The notes under the pieces were generated by a model. The model was not told the DNA's origin, did not search any database, and saw only the letters and a list, made by a program, of their open reading frames with translations. The translations under genes and the position numbers were made by a program. Shown piece after piece: positions 1-13,848 of a stretch of DNA of 64,000 nucleotides (the first letter of the stretch is position 1; the number at the start of each line of letters is the position of its first letter). This stretch comes from Clitopilus passeckerianus (taxonomy: Eukaryota; Basidiomycota; Agaricomycetes; Agaricales; Entolomataceae): positions 1 through 64,000 of the forward strand of contig CALYLX010000047.1 of the NCBI GenBank assembly GCA_944990035.1, given 5' to 3'.

Positions 1-1300
1 TAATGCATTCTCTCTTGTTAACCTTGTTCTCCCACAGACGAATCAAGACCTGTTGATTGCATCGGGCTCCATATCTCTTTCGGGTGACGCTGCATCCAAT
101 GTTGTTCAATACAGCTTTTCCAATTCTACTTGGACACCTTTAGGCGGATCAAGTGACCTCCCAGGCCCAGTCACTGCCCTCGAAGTCAATGACCGTAATC
201 AAAGCAGCATTTTTGTCGCTGGCAGGTTAGTTGTCTACGACTCCTCATAACCAATGCGGTGTCAAACCTATAATCCGCAGGTCTTCTGGCGACTCCGCAC
301 CCTTCCTTGCGTTCTGGAACGGCGCTACTTGGTCAAAACTAGGTACTTGCCGCCCACTTTTCTAAATCCGGGAGCTGATCATAGCTTTGTCAGATACTGT
401 TCTGCATGGAAACACCAGTGTTACACAACTCACAATGGTTCCGCTCCGAGATACACATTCTGGCAACGATATAATTCAATCAGATCGCATGCTTCTTGTC
501 TCCGGCTTCCTATCAGACCCAACATTTGGGACCGCGTCTTCAGCACTCTTCGATGGATCGACTCTGATTCCTTACATTCGCACAACCGATGTATCGGGTG
601 CAAGCGGCACGATCGCTTCCTCTTCCGCTCTTTAGCGACCTTCAGTTTCAATAAACACCGTGAGCACCCCTTTCTTGGAGTCTCAATCACAGCTAACATA
701 TTCTCTTAGATTTCTTGGCCACTGGCATCGTCATTCTAATTTCCATTGCTATCGCTGCCGGCGTTGTCTTTCTTATAGCATTAATTGGCATCTTATCTTC
801 ACTTTTCTCTTACCGCGACGAAAAACTCAACAAGCTATTGGCTGCTCCAGAAGAGGACGACGACGTTTCTTCCATTCGGCCTTCGTCCCTATTGGAGCAT
901 ATCAACGCGGCTACCCGGACGACCATCCTTGGTGCGGGAGCTTTTGGGGCTGCAGACAGGGAGGAAGATCGCATAGAGGGCGAGAAGCAGGATGCTTGTG
1001 GCCCTGACGAGAGCAATTACCTGAGAGCGGAGACTCCTCTCGATGCCGCTGGGGGTTTAATGGCGGAGGAGATGAGCCGACCAGCTCATGCACGATACTC
1101 TTTTGACGGTGCTGGGGAAGGTGAACTACCAATCTCTGCAGGAGCCGAGTTAGAAGTCCTAGACGACCGAGATCCTGCGTACGTTTTATGGTTATCTCAT
1201 TTGATCGAATTTCGTCTGACTCAATTCCTCCAGCTGGTGGTATGCCCGAGATCTTCGAACAGGCCAAGAAGGAGTTGTTCCTGCAGCTTATTTGTACTAG
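1..1300 (+). CDS. RAX2: RAX2-like cortical polarity marker, 3' part, with C-terminal SH3 domain
   Basis: Partial gene cut by the left window edge; the first exon seen starts at about 38 after an AG acceptor. Rax2 proteins are large type I membrane proteins that mark growth sites at the cell cortex. The extracellular beta-propeller-like repeats are recognisable (SGSISLSGDAASNVVQY, then VSGFLSDPTFGTASSALFDG at about 485-560). A single membrane segment follows at about 720-815 (GIVILISIAIAAGVVFL). The cytoplasmic tail is acidic and ends in an SH3 domain: ARYSFDGAGEGELPI at about 1090, then after an intron at about 1179-1233 the residues WWYARDLRTGQEGVVPAAYLY reach the TAG at 1298-1300. An in-frame TAG at about 633-635 stops the reading frame just before the membrane segment; one extra T in the CTTT run at 630-633 restores a continuous frame into the next donor (GTGAGC). 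The family call is strong; the frame break is probably a sequence error. Confidence 0.85.
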
Positions 1301-1462
1301 ACTGGTTTCTATTCCTCTTGACTTTTAACTTTCGCATGATACCCTATTAGTATTCACATTTCGCTCGCACTTGCTGTCTATATTTCCGTTGCGTAGATTA
1401 CAATTAATTGAAAAGAACAATTGCCTCCTGAAATTGCCCATGCAACCATCCACATTGTTGAA

Positions 1463-2946
1463 TCATTGCAATACTGTAGAGATATTGGTCAGTCAGCTGT
1501 TGAAAGGTGAGGCAGTGAGGAAACCCACAAGGGTCACGGAAATGCTTCTGGGAATTCGCAATGAAGCCAACCTTTGTTTTGAAATCTTCTCTGCGTTTCT
1601 GGTCTCTGAATTCCTTGACATGTCGACCTGCCTCGCGGGCTTCACCGCGATTTCTTGCCTTTATCACATCTGTACCCTGTCCGTAGGCACCATACCCTCC
1701 TTTCCGGGGAACCAGGGCAGAATTCTTGTCTGATAGTAGTCGTCGCACAAGAGCTCTCCCTGAATTGGGATCCTCATCGACATCCGCAGATGCAATTGGT
1801 CGGAAGGATTGTGCGTAGTATCTTCTCATGGTTCGGTGGCCAATTCGAGCTCCCGATGGGAGAACCAATTCGTAAGGCGAATCGCCATATGTCAACTGTC
1901 CATCCTCCTCCAGAGAATCATCGCTGTCGGAAGCTTCTTCATCTACGATTTCATCTGCATCTTGGCCATCATCGTCATCTGCATCCTCCCATTCTTCGTC
2001 TGCTGCCTTTTTCGGCTGCCTTCGTCCCATAACAGGGTAGGACGTCGAGAAGTCGTAGTAATCAGATACCTCGAGTCGATCTGATTGGCTGGAGTAGGCG
2101 ATTTTGCAATGGCTCTTGTCGGTCATATGCTTCCTCACAGCCTCCACAGACCTAAACTCCTTGCCTCGTTCATTGCAGAAGACGCAGACGTTTCCGACCG
2201 CAATCTTTTCACCCAAGTAGGTGATGAGCCCTTCGATGTTGATTAGATAGTCGGCATCGGGGATGAAGAACGAATGTGCTGAAGACATGTGAGAGAGATT
2301 GTCTTCTAAGGATGAGGATTCCGTGGGACAGAACAAGCAGTGTTGTGGAGATAGTTGCTCTTTCGCAGCGGCAATTTTCTGGTCGATGATGGCCTCCATA
2401 GATTCTGGTGTCTCTTCTTCCAGGACGACATTCTTGATACCAGCTGTTACCTCGTCAGAAGAACCGACTTTAGGTGCTTCCTTCGCCGCTCGTGGTTTCA
2501 CTGAATCGTCAGTTCCAGCTGATTTTGCCTCGGATTCTTTGTGTTTCTTCGAGTTGAGATGCGACTGGTATGCTCCTTGGGATGAAAAGGATTTGCTGAA
2601 AGTTGTGATCAGTTAGCATGTAATCGAGTAAACCAAGAGTAGTATCTAACCTGCAAGTCTGGCACACAAGATCCTTTGCAGCGTCCGGTGCTCTAGCTTC
2701 ACCTGTTCGCTCGGACATCTTCTGCTCAAATATAGAGAGAGAAACAGGTGGAAGAGCGGCCACTCGACGCTTCATATTATACCGGTGAAAGTCCGAGCGA
2801 TAATGGACTCCTGCCATTTTTTCTGAGGTGAAAATGGAGTTGGGATGTGAGAATTGAGGTTACTTACTCTGCTCATCGGCAGATGTGAATGCAATAGAGC
2901 ATGAAAGGCAAGTAAAGAGGGTTTGGCCATTATTGACGGGAGCCAT
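1463..2946 (-). CDS. REI1: Cytoplasmic 60S ribosome biogenesis factor Rei1 (ZNF622 family)
   Basis: Rei1 acts in the cytoplasm on pre-60S subunits, helping to release and recycle the Arx1/Alb1 export factors. The start at 2946 gives MAPVNNGQTLFTCLSCSIAF, the usual N-terminal zinc finger, completed after an intron (about 2829-2865) by HYRSDFHRYNMKRRVAALP. A second C2H2 finger (CQTC, then FSSQGAYQSHLNSKKH) spans another intron near 2595-2650. Two more fingers follow (CLFCPTE..HMSSAH and CVFCNERG..HMTDKSH), then an acidic stretch rich in D/E and the conserved C-terminus KVGFIANSQKHFRDPLLQ. The last codons come from a final exon joined at about 1521/1472, which replaces a spurious read-through; the stop is TGA at 1463-1465. 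No frame breaks were seen. Confidence 0.93.
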
Positions 2947-3283
2947 GGTGGTAGCAGCGAAAGATTAGATATTGACAGCTTATGAATCAGAAAAGTTGAA
3001 GGCTGCAGCATTTGCGGTCCCTAATGATCTTAACTCCTTTTAGCACCATCCCTCCTATCACTGTGGTAACATTTCTTTCTTTCAGCTGTAGAATTCAAAG
3101 TACGGGTATACATCGTATTGGGCTCGAATGTTGCGAAGGTTTAGACAGCGGGAGCGACAACAGGCAGAAAGCTTCTAAACATCGTGGCAAATGCATTAGA
3201 ATACTTTTGCGGAAAACACTTTCACGCTTTGCTGCCCTGTTGAAAGCTGGTTCAGTCGAGACCTTGCAATATATGCAACACAA

Positions 3284-3980
3284 TCAGCTCACCGCAGACA
3301 TTCCAAAACGCTCTGCGCGTTTCCTTCTCTTTTCAGCCTCTTCGGGATCAAGCTCTGCTTCCGCTGCGCGTTTCTGACTGGCAGACTCTTGAACTGTAAC
3401 ACCAAACCGCTGCGCGCGAGATTTCAGCTTATCAGAGTCCTACAGAGTCGACCAGAATCAGCTGAAGCGCTTGTATACGGGACTCGAGATTAACACCGTA
3501 CCTCTGGTGGTGGTGTAGCGACACTCTTAGTTTTCGTTTTGGCGGGTTTCGGTTCAACCAGTGGTATACCAAATCGAGCAGCCCTTCTCTTGCGTTTCTC
3601 TTCTTCGGTTTCTTCGGCGTTCATCTGGGAAGCGGGGGTTTCTGAGCCATTCTTTTGGGACTGGTTACAATAGCTGTTGTGGGAACCTCTACTTCTTCAA
3701 CAATCTGTGACGCGTCATTACTAGTTGCTTCAGGTCTGGAAGACTGAGTAAGCACTATAAACAGTTTTCAGCAAGTTGTGAATACATACGCGGTTGTGGT
3801 AGCAGCTGCATTTGCCTCCGGCGCGTGATAAATCGCGTTATATGCGTCAATGGCAGGTTGTGAAGCAATAATCTTTGCTATCAAGTCCGCCTTGTTAGCC
3901 TTTGCGGGTGCTGGCTGGCCCGCTTTCGTCAGAATGGCTCTGAGGTCGGCAACCTTCAATGCTTTGAGTTTGGCCTCCAT
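3284..3980 (-). CDS. SAP-domain ribonucleoprotein (Tho1/SARNP family)
   Basis: This is a small nuclear RNA/DNA-binding protein of the mRNA export (THO/TREX-associated) type. The N-terminal SAP domain reads KALKVADLRAILTKAGQPAP then KANKADLIAKIIAS. The C-terminal half has the family's repeated arginine-rich motifs: KRRAARFGIPL, SRAQRFGVTV and KRAERFGMSA, ending in VS and TGA at 3284-3286. Introns: exon 1 to exon 2 via a GTATGT donor near 3790 and a TTCCAG acceptor near 3737; a second intron at about 3440-3500. Between VPTTAIVTSPK and NGSETPASQMNAEE the frame shifts by one. Adding one A to the AAAA run (forward TTTT at about 3652-3655) makes it continuous, and no legal intron explains the shift. 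It is divergent from HAP2 with only 84 bp between start codons. Confidence 0.85.
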
Positions 3981-4064
3981 TGAAGAACGGTACAGACGGT
4001 GTGACTGTGACTGTGACCAGGTTGGCGCACAACCAATCGCAATCCATCCTCGTCGTCTGAGGCG
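3981..4064. promoter_or_regulatory. 84-bp shared divergent promoter of SARNP and HAP2 with a CCAAT box
   Basis: The start codons of the SAP-domain gene (minus) and HAP2 (plus) are 84 bp apart, so both must initiate within or beyond this interval. It contains a CCAAT pentamer at 4033-4037 and a short tandem run of GTGACT units at 4001-4018. HAP2 is itself a subunit of the CCAAT-binding complex, so autoregulation is possible but is only an inference. The CCAAT is very close (28 bp) to the HAP2 ATG and may lie inside the leader. Confidence 0.45.
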
Positions 4065-4833
4065 ATGGAACTGTTTCCACCTGCCTATCAGCTTAACTTT
4101 GACCGACAACAACCTTCGTTTCAGCAACCTATCTTCCATCCTCCTGAAGAACAACCAATTGACGATGAACCTCTATATGTCAATGCAAAGCAATATTTTC
4201 GTATCCTCAAACGTCGAGTTGCAAGGGCACGTCTGGAGGAAGTTCACCGCTTGTCTCGTCAACGAAAGGTACGTCTCTTTGTCGCGTCCATTCCGTGTAG
4301 AATAATGTCTGAAACAAATGGTTACGCAGCCATACCTTCATGAATCACGCCACAAACACGCCATGCGCCGCCCGCGAGGTCCTGGCGGTCGCTTTCTCAC
4401 AGCAGAAGAAATAGCGGCTCAAAAGGCTACCAACAACAACCAAAATGAATCTCCCAATGCTGAGCATGACGCCGATGAAGAGGCTCCTATGGACATCTCA
4501 ACCTCCCCCATTGTTCCCACCAACAATCACGAGGGTTTCCAAGACCCCATGGAGAGCATGTACAATCTTGACAACACCCAACAAACTACCCTCGTACCAC
4601 CTTCGCACCAGCCAACTCCAGACATTACTACGTCCGGGAATGCAAACACAAACCCCGTTCCTGACGGAACATTTACTCGCCAGCCAGTGACACTCACCGC
4701 CCCGTATACTGCAGCACAAATGCATCATGTTCCGCATCCACATGCGCACGCTCGCCACCACTACTACGGTCGACACCTATATAATAACACCTCAGAATCG
4801 ATGGCGAACGCTGCCATGCAAAGGCCAGAATGA
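4065..4833 (+). CDS. HAP2: CCAAT-binding factor subunit HAP2 / NF-YA (CBF-B)
   Basis: This is the DNA-contacting subunit of the heterotrimeric CCAAT-binding complex, expected to assemble with HAP3 and HAP5 in the nucleus and regulate respiratory and metabolic genes. The core domain is complete. The subunit-association helix is YVNAKQYFRILKRRVARARL, then a linker, and after a 61-nt intron (4269-4329) the DNA-binding part PYLHESRHKHAMRRPRGPGG. The intron falls exactly between the two subdomains. The remaining C-terminus is disordered and rich in N, T, P and H. The spliced length is about 235 residues with TGA at 4831-4833. It is compact compared with animal NF-YA because the glutamine-rich N-terminal domain is absent, as is usual in fungi. 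Confidence 0.95.
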
Positions 4834-4973
4834 TGAAGACTGCGCAAACATGTGTTATTTGTATGATAGCAAGACTTTGGCTTCACGCCTGTATCTACTG
4901 AGTCCCCAGTGCTACCCTCATCTTGGAAATGGAAGCTTGATTAGAACTGTTTATTTATTATAATGAATTATTT

Positions 4974-5676
4974 CTATGGTTCTATATCCATGGCATCATC
5001 ATCTGCAGGAACAGTTTCCGCTGTCTTGCGGGTTTGTTCGACTTCCACCTTCCTCTCTGGAAGTGTAGGTGCACCTGTAATAGGTAGAGGTTTGTACAGC
5101 ACAAGCGCTTGGCTTGGACCACTTTCAGGGAGGTATCGTGCCCGAGATCGGGTGGTCAGTTCATGTAGGAGTGCAGGCGATATCTGTAGGGAGGATTTAT
5201 CCTGACTTTCTTCCGTCTCTTCGTCCGAAGAGGAATCCAAGTCGGTAATCACAATACCTAAGTCATTATAAGCAATACATTCTGTGGAACATATTCAGAG
5301 GTAACTTACGATCCGGCTCAGGCTCATACCACGTTGAAGTTTTCATCTTGATTTCCGGTATTGGCGGTTCCTCGTCGACATCTATAGCGGCAGGGCGAGC
5401 ACTGGCAGACGGTGAATACGAGCCATACGGAGAAGGTGCCGTAATAAGCGAAGAATAAGGCTCAGAATGTTGCAGAGATAGATTTGAAAAGTTGGTCTCA
5501 AGAGCCGTTTGCTTACGCCGTTTAGTAGGCGGAGGTGACGTGCTTTCCGAGGAGCGTCGACTGGTTGAGGAGCTCGGAGGGCTGGGCGGACTGGACAGCT
5601 TCCGCTTCATCGAAGGCGTCGCGAACCACGGATGGTTCAGATGGTTATGGTGATATGAGGGCGCCCAAGTTGTCAT
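4974..5676 (-). CDS. Conserved-looking hypothetical protein, Ser/Pro-rich
   Basis: I do not recognise this protein. The best start is the ATG at 5676 (MTTWAPSYHHNHLNHPW); the frame is open further upstream only from a GTG. The N-terminal half is Ser/Pro-rich with a basic KRRK patch (PPPTKRRKQTALETNF). An intron at about 5256-5309 joins EPEPDR to IVITDLDSSSDEETEE. The C-terminal half has SPALLHELTTRSRARYLPE and ends DDDAMDIEP at TGA 4974-4976. Composition suggests a nuclear, largely disordered protein with acidic serine clusters of the kind phosphorylated by casein kinase 2. It is convergent with HAP2 and lies tandem with RPS18 (about 190 bp apart). Confidence 0.7.
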
Positions 5677-5864
5677 TGGTATGAGGAACGGCTGCAAACG
5701 CGGTTCAAAAGTTGGAAACGCTCGAGTCGCGAACTTTCCAGACACGTCTCGTCACGTGTCGAACGTTTATCATAAGAGGGGCATAATGCATATCGAAAAT
5801 TACAGCGTATAGTGCATGTGGAAAATTCGACAAGCATGTAAGTAGAGAAGTACAAAGAATATGT

Positions 5865-6501
5865 TTAACCGCGCTTCTTCGACACACCGACAGTCTTGCC
5901 ACGACGACCTGTTGATAAGAGAAAATTAGGCTTCTCTCAAAAAGCGAGTTCGAAGGGAGAAACGAACCGGTGGTTTTTGTGTGTTGACCCCTGACACGGA
6001 GGCCCCAGTAGTGCCTCAGACCACGGTGAGCACGAATCTTCTTTAGCCTCTCAAGATCGTCACGGAGCTTGGAGTCGACACCATTGGACAAGATCTGCGA
6101 GTTCTTGCCATCGATGATATCCTTTTGCCTGTTCAGGAACCATGTGGGAATCTTGAACTGAGTGGGGTTTTGGATGATGGTGACAATGCGTTCGAGTTCA
6201 TCAGAGTTGAGTTCTCCAGCACTGGGTAGAGATGAGTGGGCAAAATTCAAGTCAGGATATAAGACCATACCGTTTGTTGAGGTCGACATCAGCCTTCTTG
6301 CAGACCAAATTTGAGTAGCGACGACCAACACCCTTGATCTCGGTCAAGGCGTACATGACTTTGCGTTTTCCGTCAACATTGGTGTTGAGGAGACGGAGAA
6401 TGTGCTAGACATTGGAGATCAGTAACGTTGTTTCTTCTTGTTCAAATCGAAGGGACGCGGACCTGGAATTGCTGGTGTTGCTCTGGGAGGACGAGAGACA
6501 T
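5865..6501 (-). CDS. RPS18: 40S ribosomal protein S18 (uS13)
   Basis: Component of the head of the small ribosomal subunit. The start is [13 protein letters not shown]; exon joins give [40 protein letters not shown], then [20 protein letters not shown] and the C-terminal [20 protein letters not shown] followed by [16 protein letters not shown] and TAA at 5865-5867. All three coding introns have clean GT-AG borders and the family length (about 156 residues) is kept. A further intron at about 6513-6675 probably lies in the 5' leader: GTAAGG donor and CTTCAACAG acceptor 11 bases before the ATG. Leader introns are common in ribosomal protein genes. Confidence 0.96.
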
Positions 6502-6512
6502 GTTGGTGAAGC

Positions 6513-6675
6513 CTGTTGAAGGAAGAAGAGCTGATCAGTTTTCTGACCATCCTGTGTCATCCAGATCGCCATTCAAGCATCCAACAAAAAACTGTCCCAT
6601 CCACCATTCCTTCATCCCAGTATTCCATCCTTGGTCTCTATTCTGCGTTCTGGAGTGTCATAAAGTCGTCCTTAC
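6513..6675 (-). other. Probable 5'-leader intron of RPS18
   Basis: On the minus strand a good donor (AAG|GTAAGG) lies at 6675 and a pyrimidine-rich acceptor (CTTCAACAG) at 6513, just upstream of the RPS18 start codon at 6501. The interval has no conserved protein content. The reading is inferred from splice-site quality only. Confidence 0.4.
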
Positions 6676-6887
6676 CTTAGCCAACGTCTTGCAGAGCTTC
6701 TTCTTGGTGACTTTAGGAGGTGTGGACGACCCTTCGTGCGCAACAATCGGCAACGCCCGTCGCCTTGCCCAATTTGTCGAATTCTTTCTCACGCATGCCA
6801 AGTTACCAGAATCCCAATTGCATTGAAAGTACAGCATGAATGAATGCCTACAGGTTATTAAATCTAGAGTGATGATAGTTATATGTT

Positions 6888-10537
<3,650 letters not shown>

Positions 10538-10670
10538 CCGGCTGATTTCCCAATCTTTCACTTCTAATCTGGACAATTTCTGACTCGTGACGGATGTTGC
10601 CGCGTTCACGTGTCACACTCTCGAAAATAGCAGTCCTCCTCGAAATTAGCCGAGTTTACTCACAGTTCCA

Positions 10671-11029
10671 ATGCCTCGCATACCGCTGGCTCTCGTCCAG
10701 CTCCTCAAGAAAGCACCAGTTTCTTTGTCTTTTGCACAGAATGTCTCGCGCAACATCATGACTTTTGCTACAAGCCAACCACAACGGCTGTTCCCCGTTC
10801 ATCGACCAACCGCGTTTTCACCACTTGCCATGGCTTCTCCTCTACACACACGTCGCCAATCCTCAGCGCCCTAGGCCAGCTCCGTTTTAGGACATTCGGC
10901 GCAGAATATCAACCATCACAAAGAAAGCGCAAGAGGAAACACGGCTTCCTTGCCCGCAAAAGGACCCTTGGTGGAAAGAACATCCTGAAGAGACGGCTCA
11001 TCAAGGGAAGGAAATATCTGAGCCATTAG
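10671..11029 (+). CDS. Mitochondrial ribosomal protein bL34m
   Basis: The C-terminal half is unmistakably L34: [20 protein letters not shown] followed by [20 protein letters not shown] and TAG at 11027-11029. Yeast Mrpl34 has the same arrangement. The N-terminus from the ATG at 10671 is a basic, Ser/Leu-rich mitochondrial presequence ([20 protein letters not shown]). The two parts are in different frames: the first frame stops at 10872-10874, while [18 protein letters not shown], just upstream of the conserved block, is in the second frame. A 77-nt intron at 10790-10866 would join them in frame, but its donor (GTTCCC) is weak; a one-base error is the alternative. The last 114 nt overlap, on the opposite strand, the predicted end of the CLASP gene. 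Confidence 0.8.
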
Positions 11030-13639
11030 CAGGGCCTCCGCAATTAATTGGGAATTGTACGTGTTGTTTTTATCTGAATCCAACGCCTCTTTGACCACCT
11101 GTCTTAGGCTATTCCGACTCAGCAAGAGGCGCCCGAGACTGCCATGTAATAGATACCTCCCGAGCCCATCCTAGTCACTCTACTATCATGAATAATAGCG
11201 GCTTTTTGAAACTCAGTCTTCTCCACACTGGGCATGATATCATTGTTCCCAATTCCCCGAAGCGTGAAATGCCTGGATTCCTGCTCAAATGTATCCAAGT
11301 CCAACCTTGTGGAAATCTTGTTCCATAGCAAATTACGGAAGAACTACGTTACACCCCAGCTCTATTAGATCTGTGCATTCATGATGTTCTCCATATTGTT
11401 CAATACTGTTCGCTCCTCTTCGTCAACCTTGCCAAAAATGAATGGCCCCTTCGACGCGTTCAAAGGATGAGGCGCTGGCATCTTGTGCTCAATGTAGGAT
11501 TGAGGAGGTGAAAGTGGTTCCGACGGTGACATTATGAACCCTCTCTGGATTGAATTCAGCAGGGCTGAAATCGGAGTCTTGGCCGATAAAGCGCCAATGT
11601 CTCCTGATGCTCTCTGTTGCATAGGTGTTTTTGGTGCAGCGGAGAAGACAGGAGTGCCTGGTTTATCAAGGGTGGAATCTACCTCAGCAACCGCCTGCTC
11701 CGTGGGTGACTCTTCTTCATCTGTATCGGGCACGGAGCCATTGGGATCCGATGCCTCTTCCGTCTGTACCGTAGGAACCTTGTTCTGTGCTTCGTCCGGC
11801 ACGGCAATAGTCGGCAGTGATTCTCGACTTTCTGAAGGGTGCACAGGCGTGAGTACCAAGTCCGGACTTGGTACTCTGCTCGCAATCTTCTCTGCCTGGA
11901 CAGATTCGGCCTCAATCTCAGTACGCGGCCCCTCTGTGGGTTCGGGAGATACGGGAAGAGGTATCTCCGCAGCCGCGAGTTTCCTAACTCCAGCCTTTGG
12001 CTTGGACGAGATGTCCGGCTTGGTTTTAGAAGAGGCAGAGGAAGTAACGACGCTCTTCGAAGTCCGTAGAGGACGAGCAGCAGGTTTTCCGGAAGCGGGC
12101 TTATCTTTCGCGACTGCCGCGGTTCGTGAAAGTTGCGCAAGTGTGGGCTGTGTGAGGCTGCGTGGCTTCAGCTCCCTAGTCGATGGGACGGGTTTATCCC
12201 TCGCCGCCTTTGATAAATCAGCCTTAGCTGGCTTCTCAACTGGTCGAGCAGGAGGTTTGGCAGGTAAAGCCCGAGAAGGGCCACCGCTTTGAGCAGCACG
12301 GACAGCCGCCTGAGGATTCGGTGCGGTGGCAGTCGGCGGCTGAGGCCGAGCCCTTTGTGGAACTGACTTTTGGCTAGTTGCCTCTTTCGGTTGTTCTCTC
12401 GCTTGGGATTGAGTGGTTTCAGTCCGTGGAACTCGTTGAGGAGGTCCTCTAGAGGCCATACGCGACGTTTTGGTGCATCAGCCGGCGCTGCAGGTGGTGG
12501 AGGTTGTCGAGATGGTGCACTTGGCTTCAGCTTGTCAGGTTTGACGCGAGCAAGGTCCGTGTGACTGCGGACAGTCCGTATTGGAATGAATGCAGGGGGT
12601 GGCATGTCTGTTTTAAGTTTCTTTGCTTCACGTCTGTCCGTCCTCTCCGACCCGTTTGAAACCGCAGAATCTGAGACTGCAGAAGTGGAGGTTGATCGAG
12701 CATGCATGGGAGGCTTCTGAGTGGGCGGGCGGCCACGACCTATGGCCGCAGAGGTAGATGAAGAAAGCAGTTTCTTGCTTTCTAGAGTGGGCAGCAATCG
12801 CGGAAGAGGGTCCTGCTTCCGTAGGTTAGCGTTCTTGATATCGAGGTATTTCTTGATCGTCGGCGTCAGTGGAGCTGTAAAACTTTCCAAAGCTCGGTCA
12901 GCTGTGTTATTGAGGAGATACGTCACCCACCACTCAATCCTTGAGGGGAATAAAACTTTGTAGGCCTCAAAGAGCTTCTTTCCAACCTGCCTGATCTCTG
13001 CTTGGGAATCGGTCGCTGTAGCTTTGATAACCGCTTCAATGTCCCTGATCCTGGCATCTTTCTCGAGATCGGGTGGGTTCAGGCAATTTACGCACATGAG
13101 TGTGCCTTCTGCAGAGGCCAACCGCATTGAGTTAGATTTGTCTTTGACATGTTGCAGGAAGTGGGGAATAATGCAGGGAGTTGAGTAGTCTCTATTATTG
13201 TGGTGATGCAGGCTTTGGCGCGAGTGACGAACACCTTGGTTGTACGTCCGGATAAGGCTAGAAGGGTGGGTAGGAAAATGGAAACCAATGGTTCAAAATG
13301 GGTTCCTAGACCGGGTGCAACCGTGCTGACGAGTTCGATTGCCGCGCCAGAGAGGCGTGTTCGCTCAGACAACATGCTGGATATTATTGGTACAGACAGA
13401 GCGCGAAGGTGCTGAACGAGTTCTTGAGGGTAGTCATAGGCGCCGTTGTTACAGATCTCAGCAAGAGCCACGAGGCTTTTCGCTATTTTGTCCCATGTTT
13501 CTTCTGTTTCCGGTTTGCGAAGGTCGACGTCAAGTTGAGCAATGGCATTCTTGAGTTCGTTTACAGAAGTTACAGGCTGTGAAGCTATTGTATCAGTATT
13601 TCTCATTGCATCCCGGTGAGATCGTACCTTTGTTTTCAT
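10916..13639 (-). CDS. CLASP-family microtubule-stabilising protein (frame-broken in this assembly)
   Basis: CLASP/Stu1 proteins bind microtubule plus ends and spindle microtubules through TOG-like helical repeats. Exon 1 (MKTK) joins across an intron at about 13576-13627 to [26 protein letters not shown]-type repeat domain follows ([60 protein letters not shown], then [20 protein letters not shown]). The middle is a long Ser/Pro/Ala/Lys-rich disordered region typical of the family. The C-terminal piece [19 protein letters not shown] is joined through an intron at about 11338-11405. Three single-base frame breaks occur at about 13172, 12465 and 11168; each is fixed by adding one base next to an identical base. 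A CLASP is normally needed for mitosis, so error is more likely than decay. The terminal exon overlaps the bL34m gene on the other strand and is the least certain part. Confidence 0.75.
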
Positions 13640-13848
13640 AGTAGTCGAATTGGCAGAATGAGAGCTCGAGCACTGGCTGTTGTGAACGCGTACTTCAACC
13701 AGCGTGTTCGGTTCGGATGAACAACAGGGTGCGCATCACGTGGCCGCGAAAGTGATTAGCTATCGCGATTCGGGAATCGGATGTGATTCGCGTCCGCTAC
13801 AACAGCAACGATCTTGGAGAACCAGCTCACCTTCTGGTAACCAGCAGG

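Noticed and set aside
715..1350. Reading the RAX2 tail straight through to 1350 as a 211-residue end
   Set aside because: It runs through an intron at about 1179-1233; splicing completes a perfect SH3 domain with a stop at 1300.
1404..1560. Extension of REI1 to a stop at 1404
   Set aside because: The family C-terminus HFRDPLLQ is obtained only by splicing at about 1521/1472 and stopping at 1463.
11140..11215. Intron of about 56 nt explaining the CLASP frame break near 11168
   Set aside because: The only in-phase donor (GTGGAG) is poor, and the skipped sequence reads as protein; a missing G in the AGG run is simpler.
11534..12292. 252-codon plus-strand open frame opposite CLASP
   Set aside because: It is the antisense shadow of the Ser/Pro/Ala-rich CLASP linker; composition is a mirror of that region and no motif is present.
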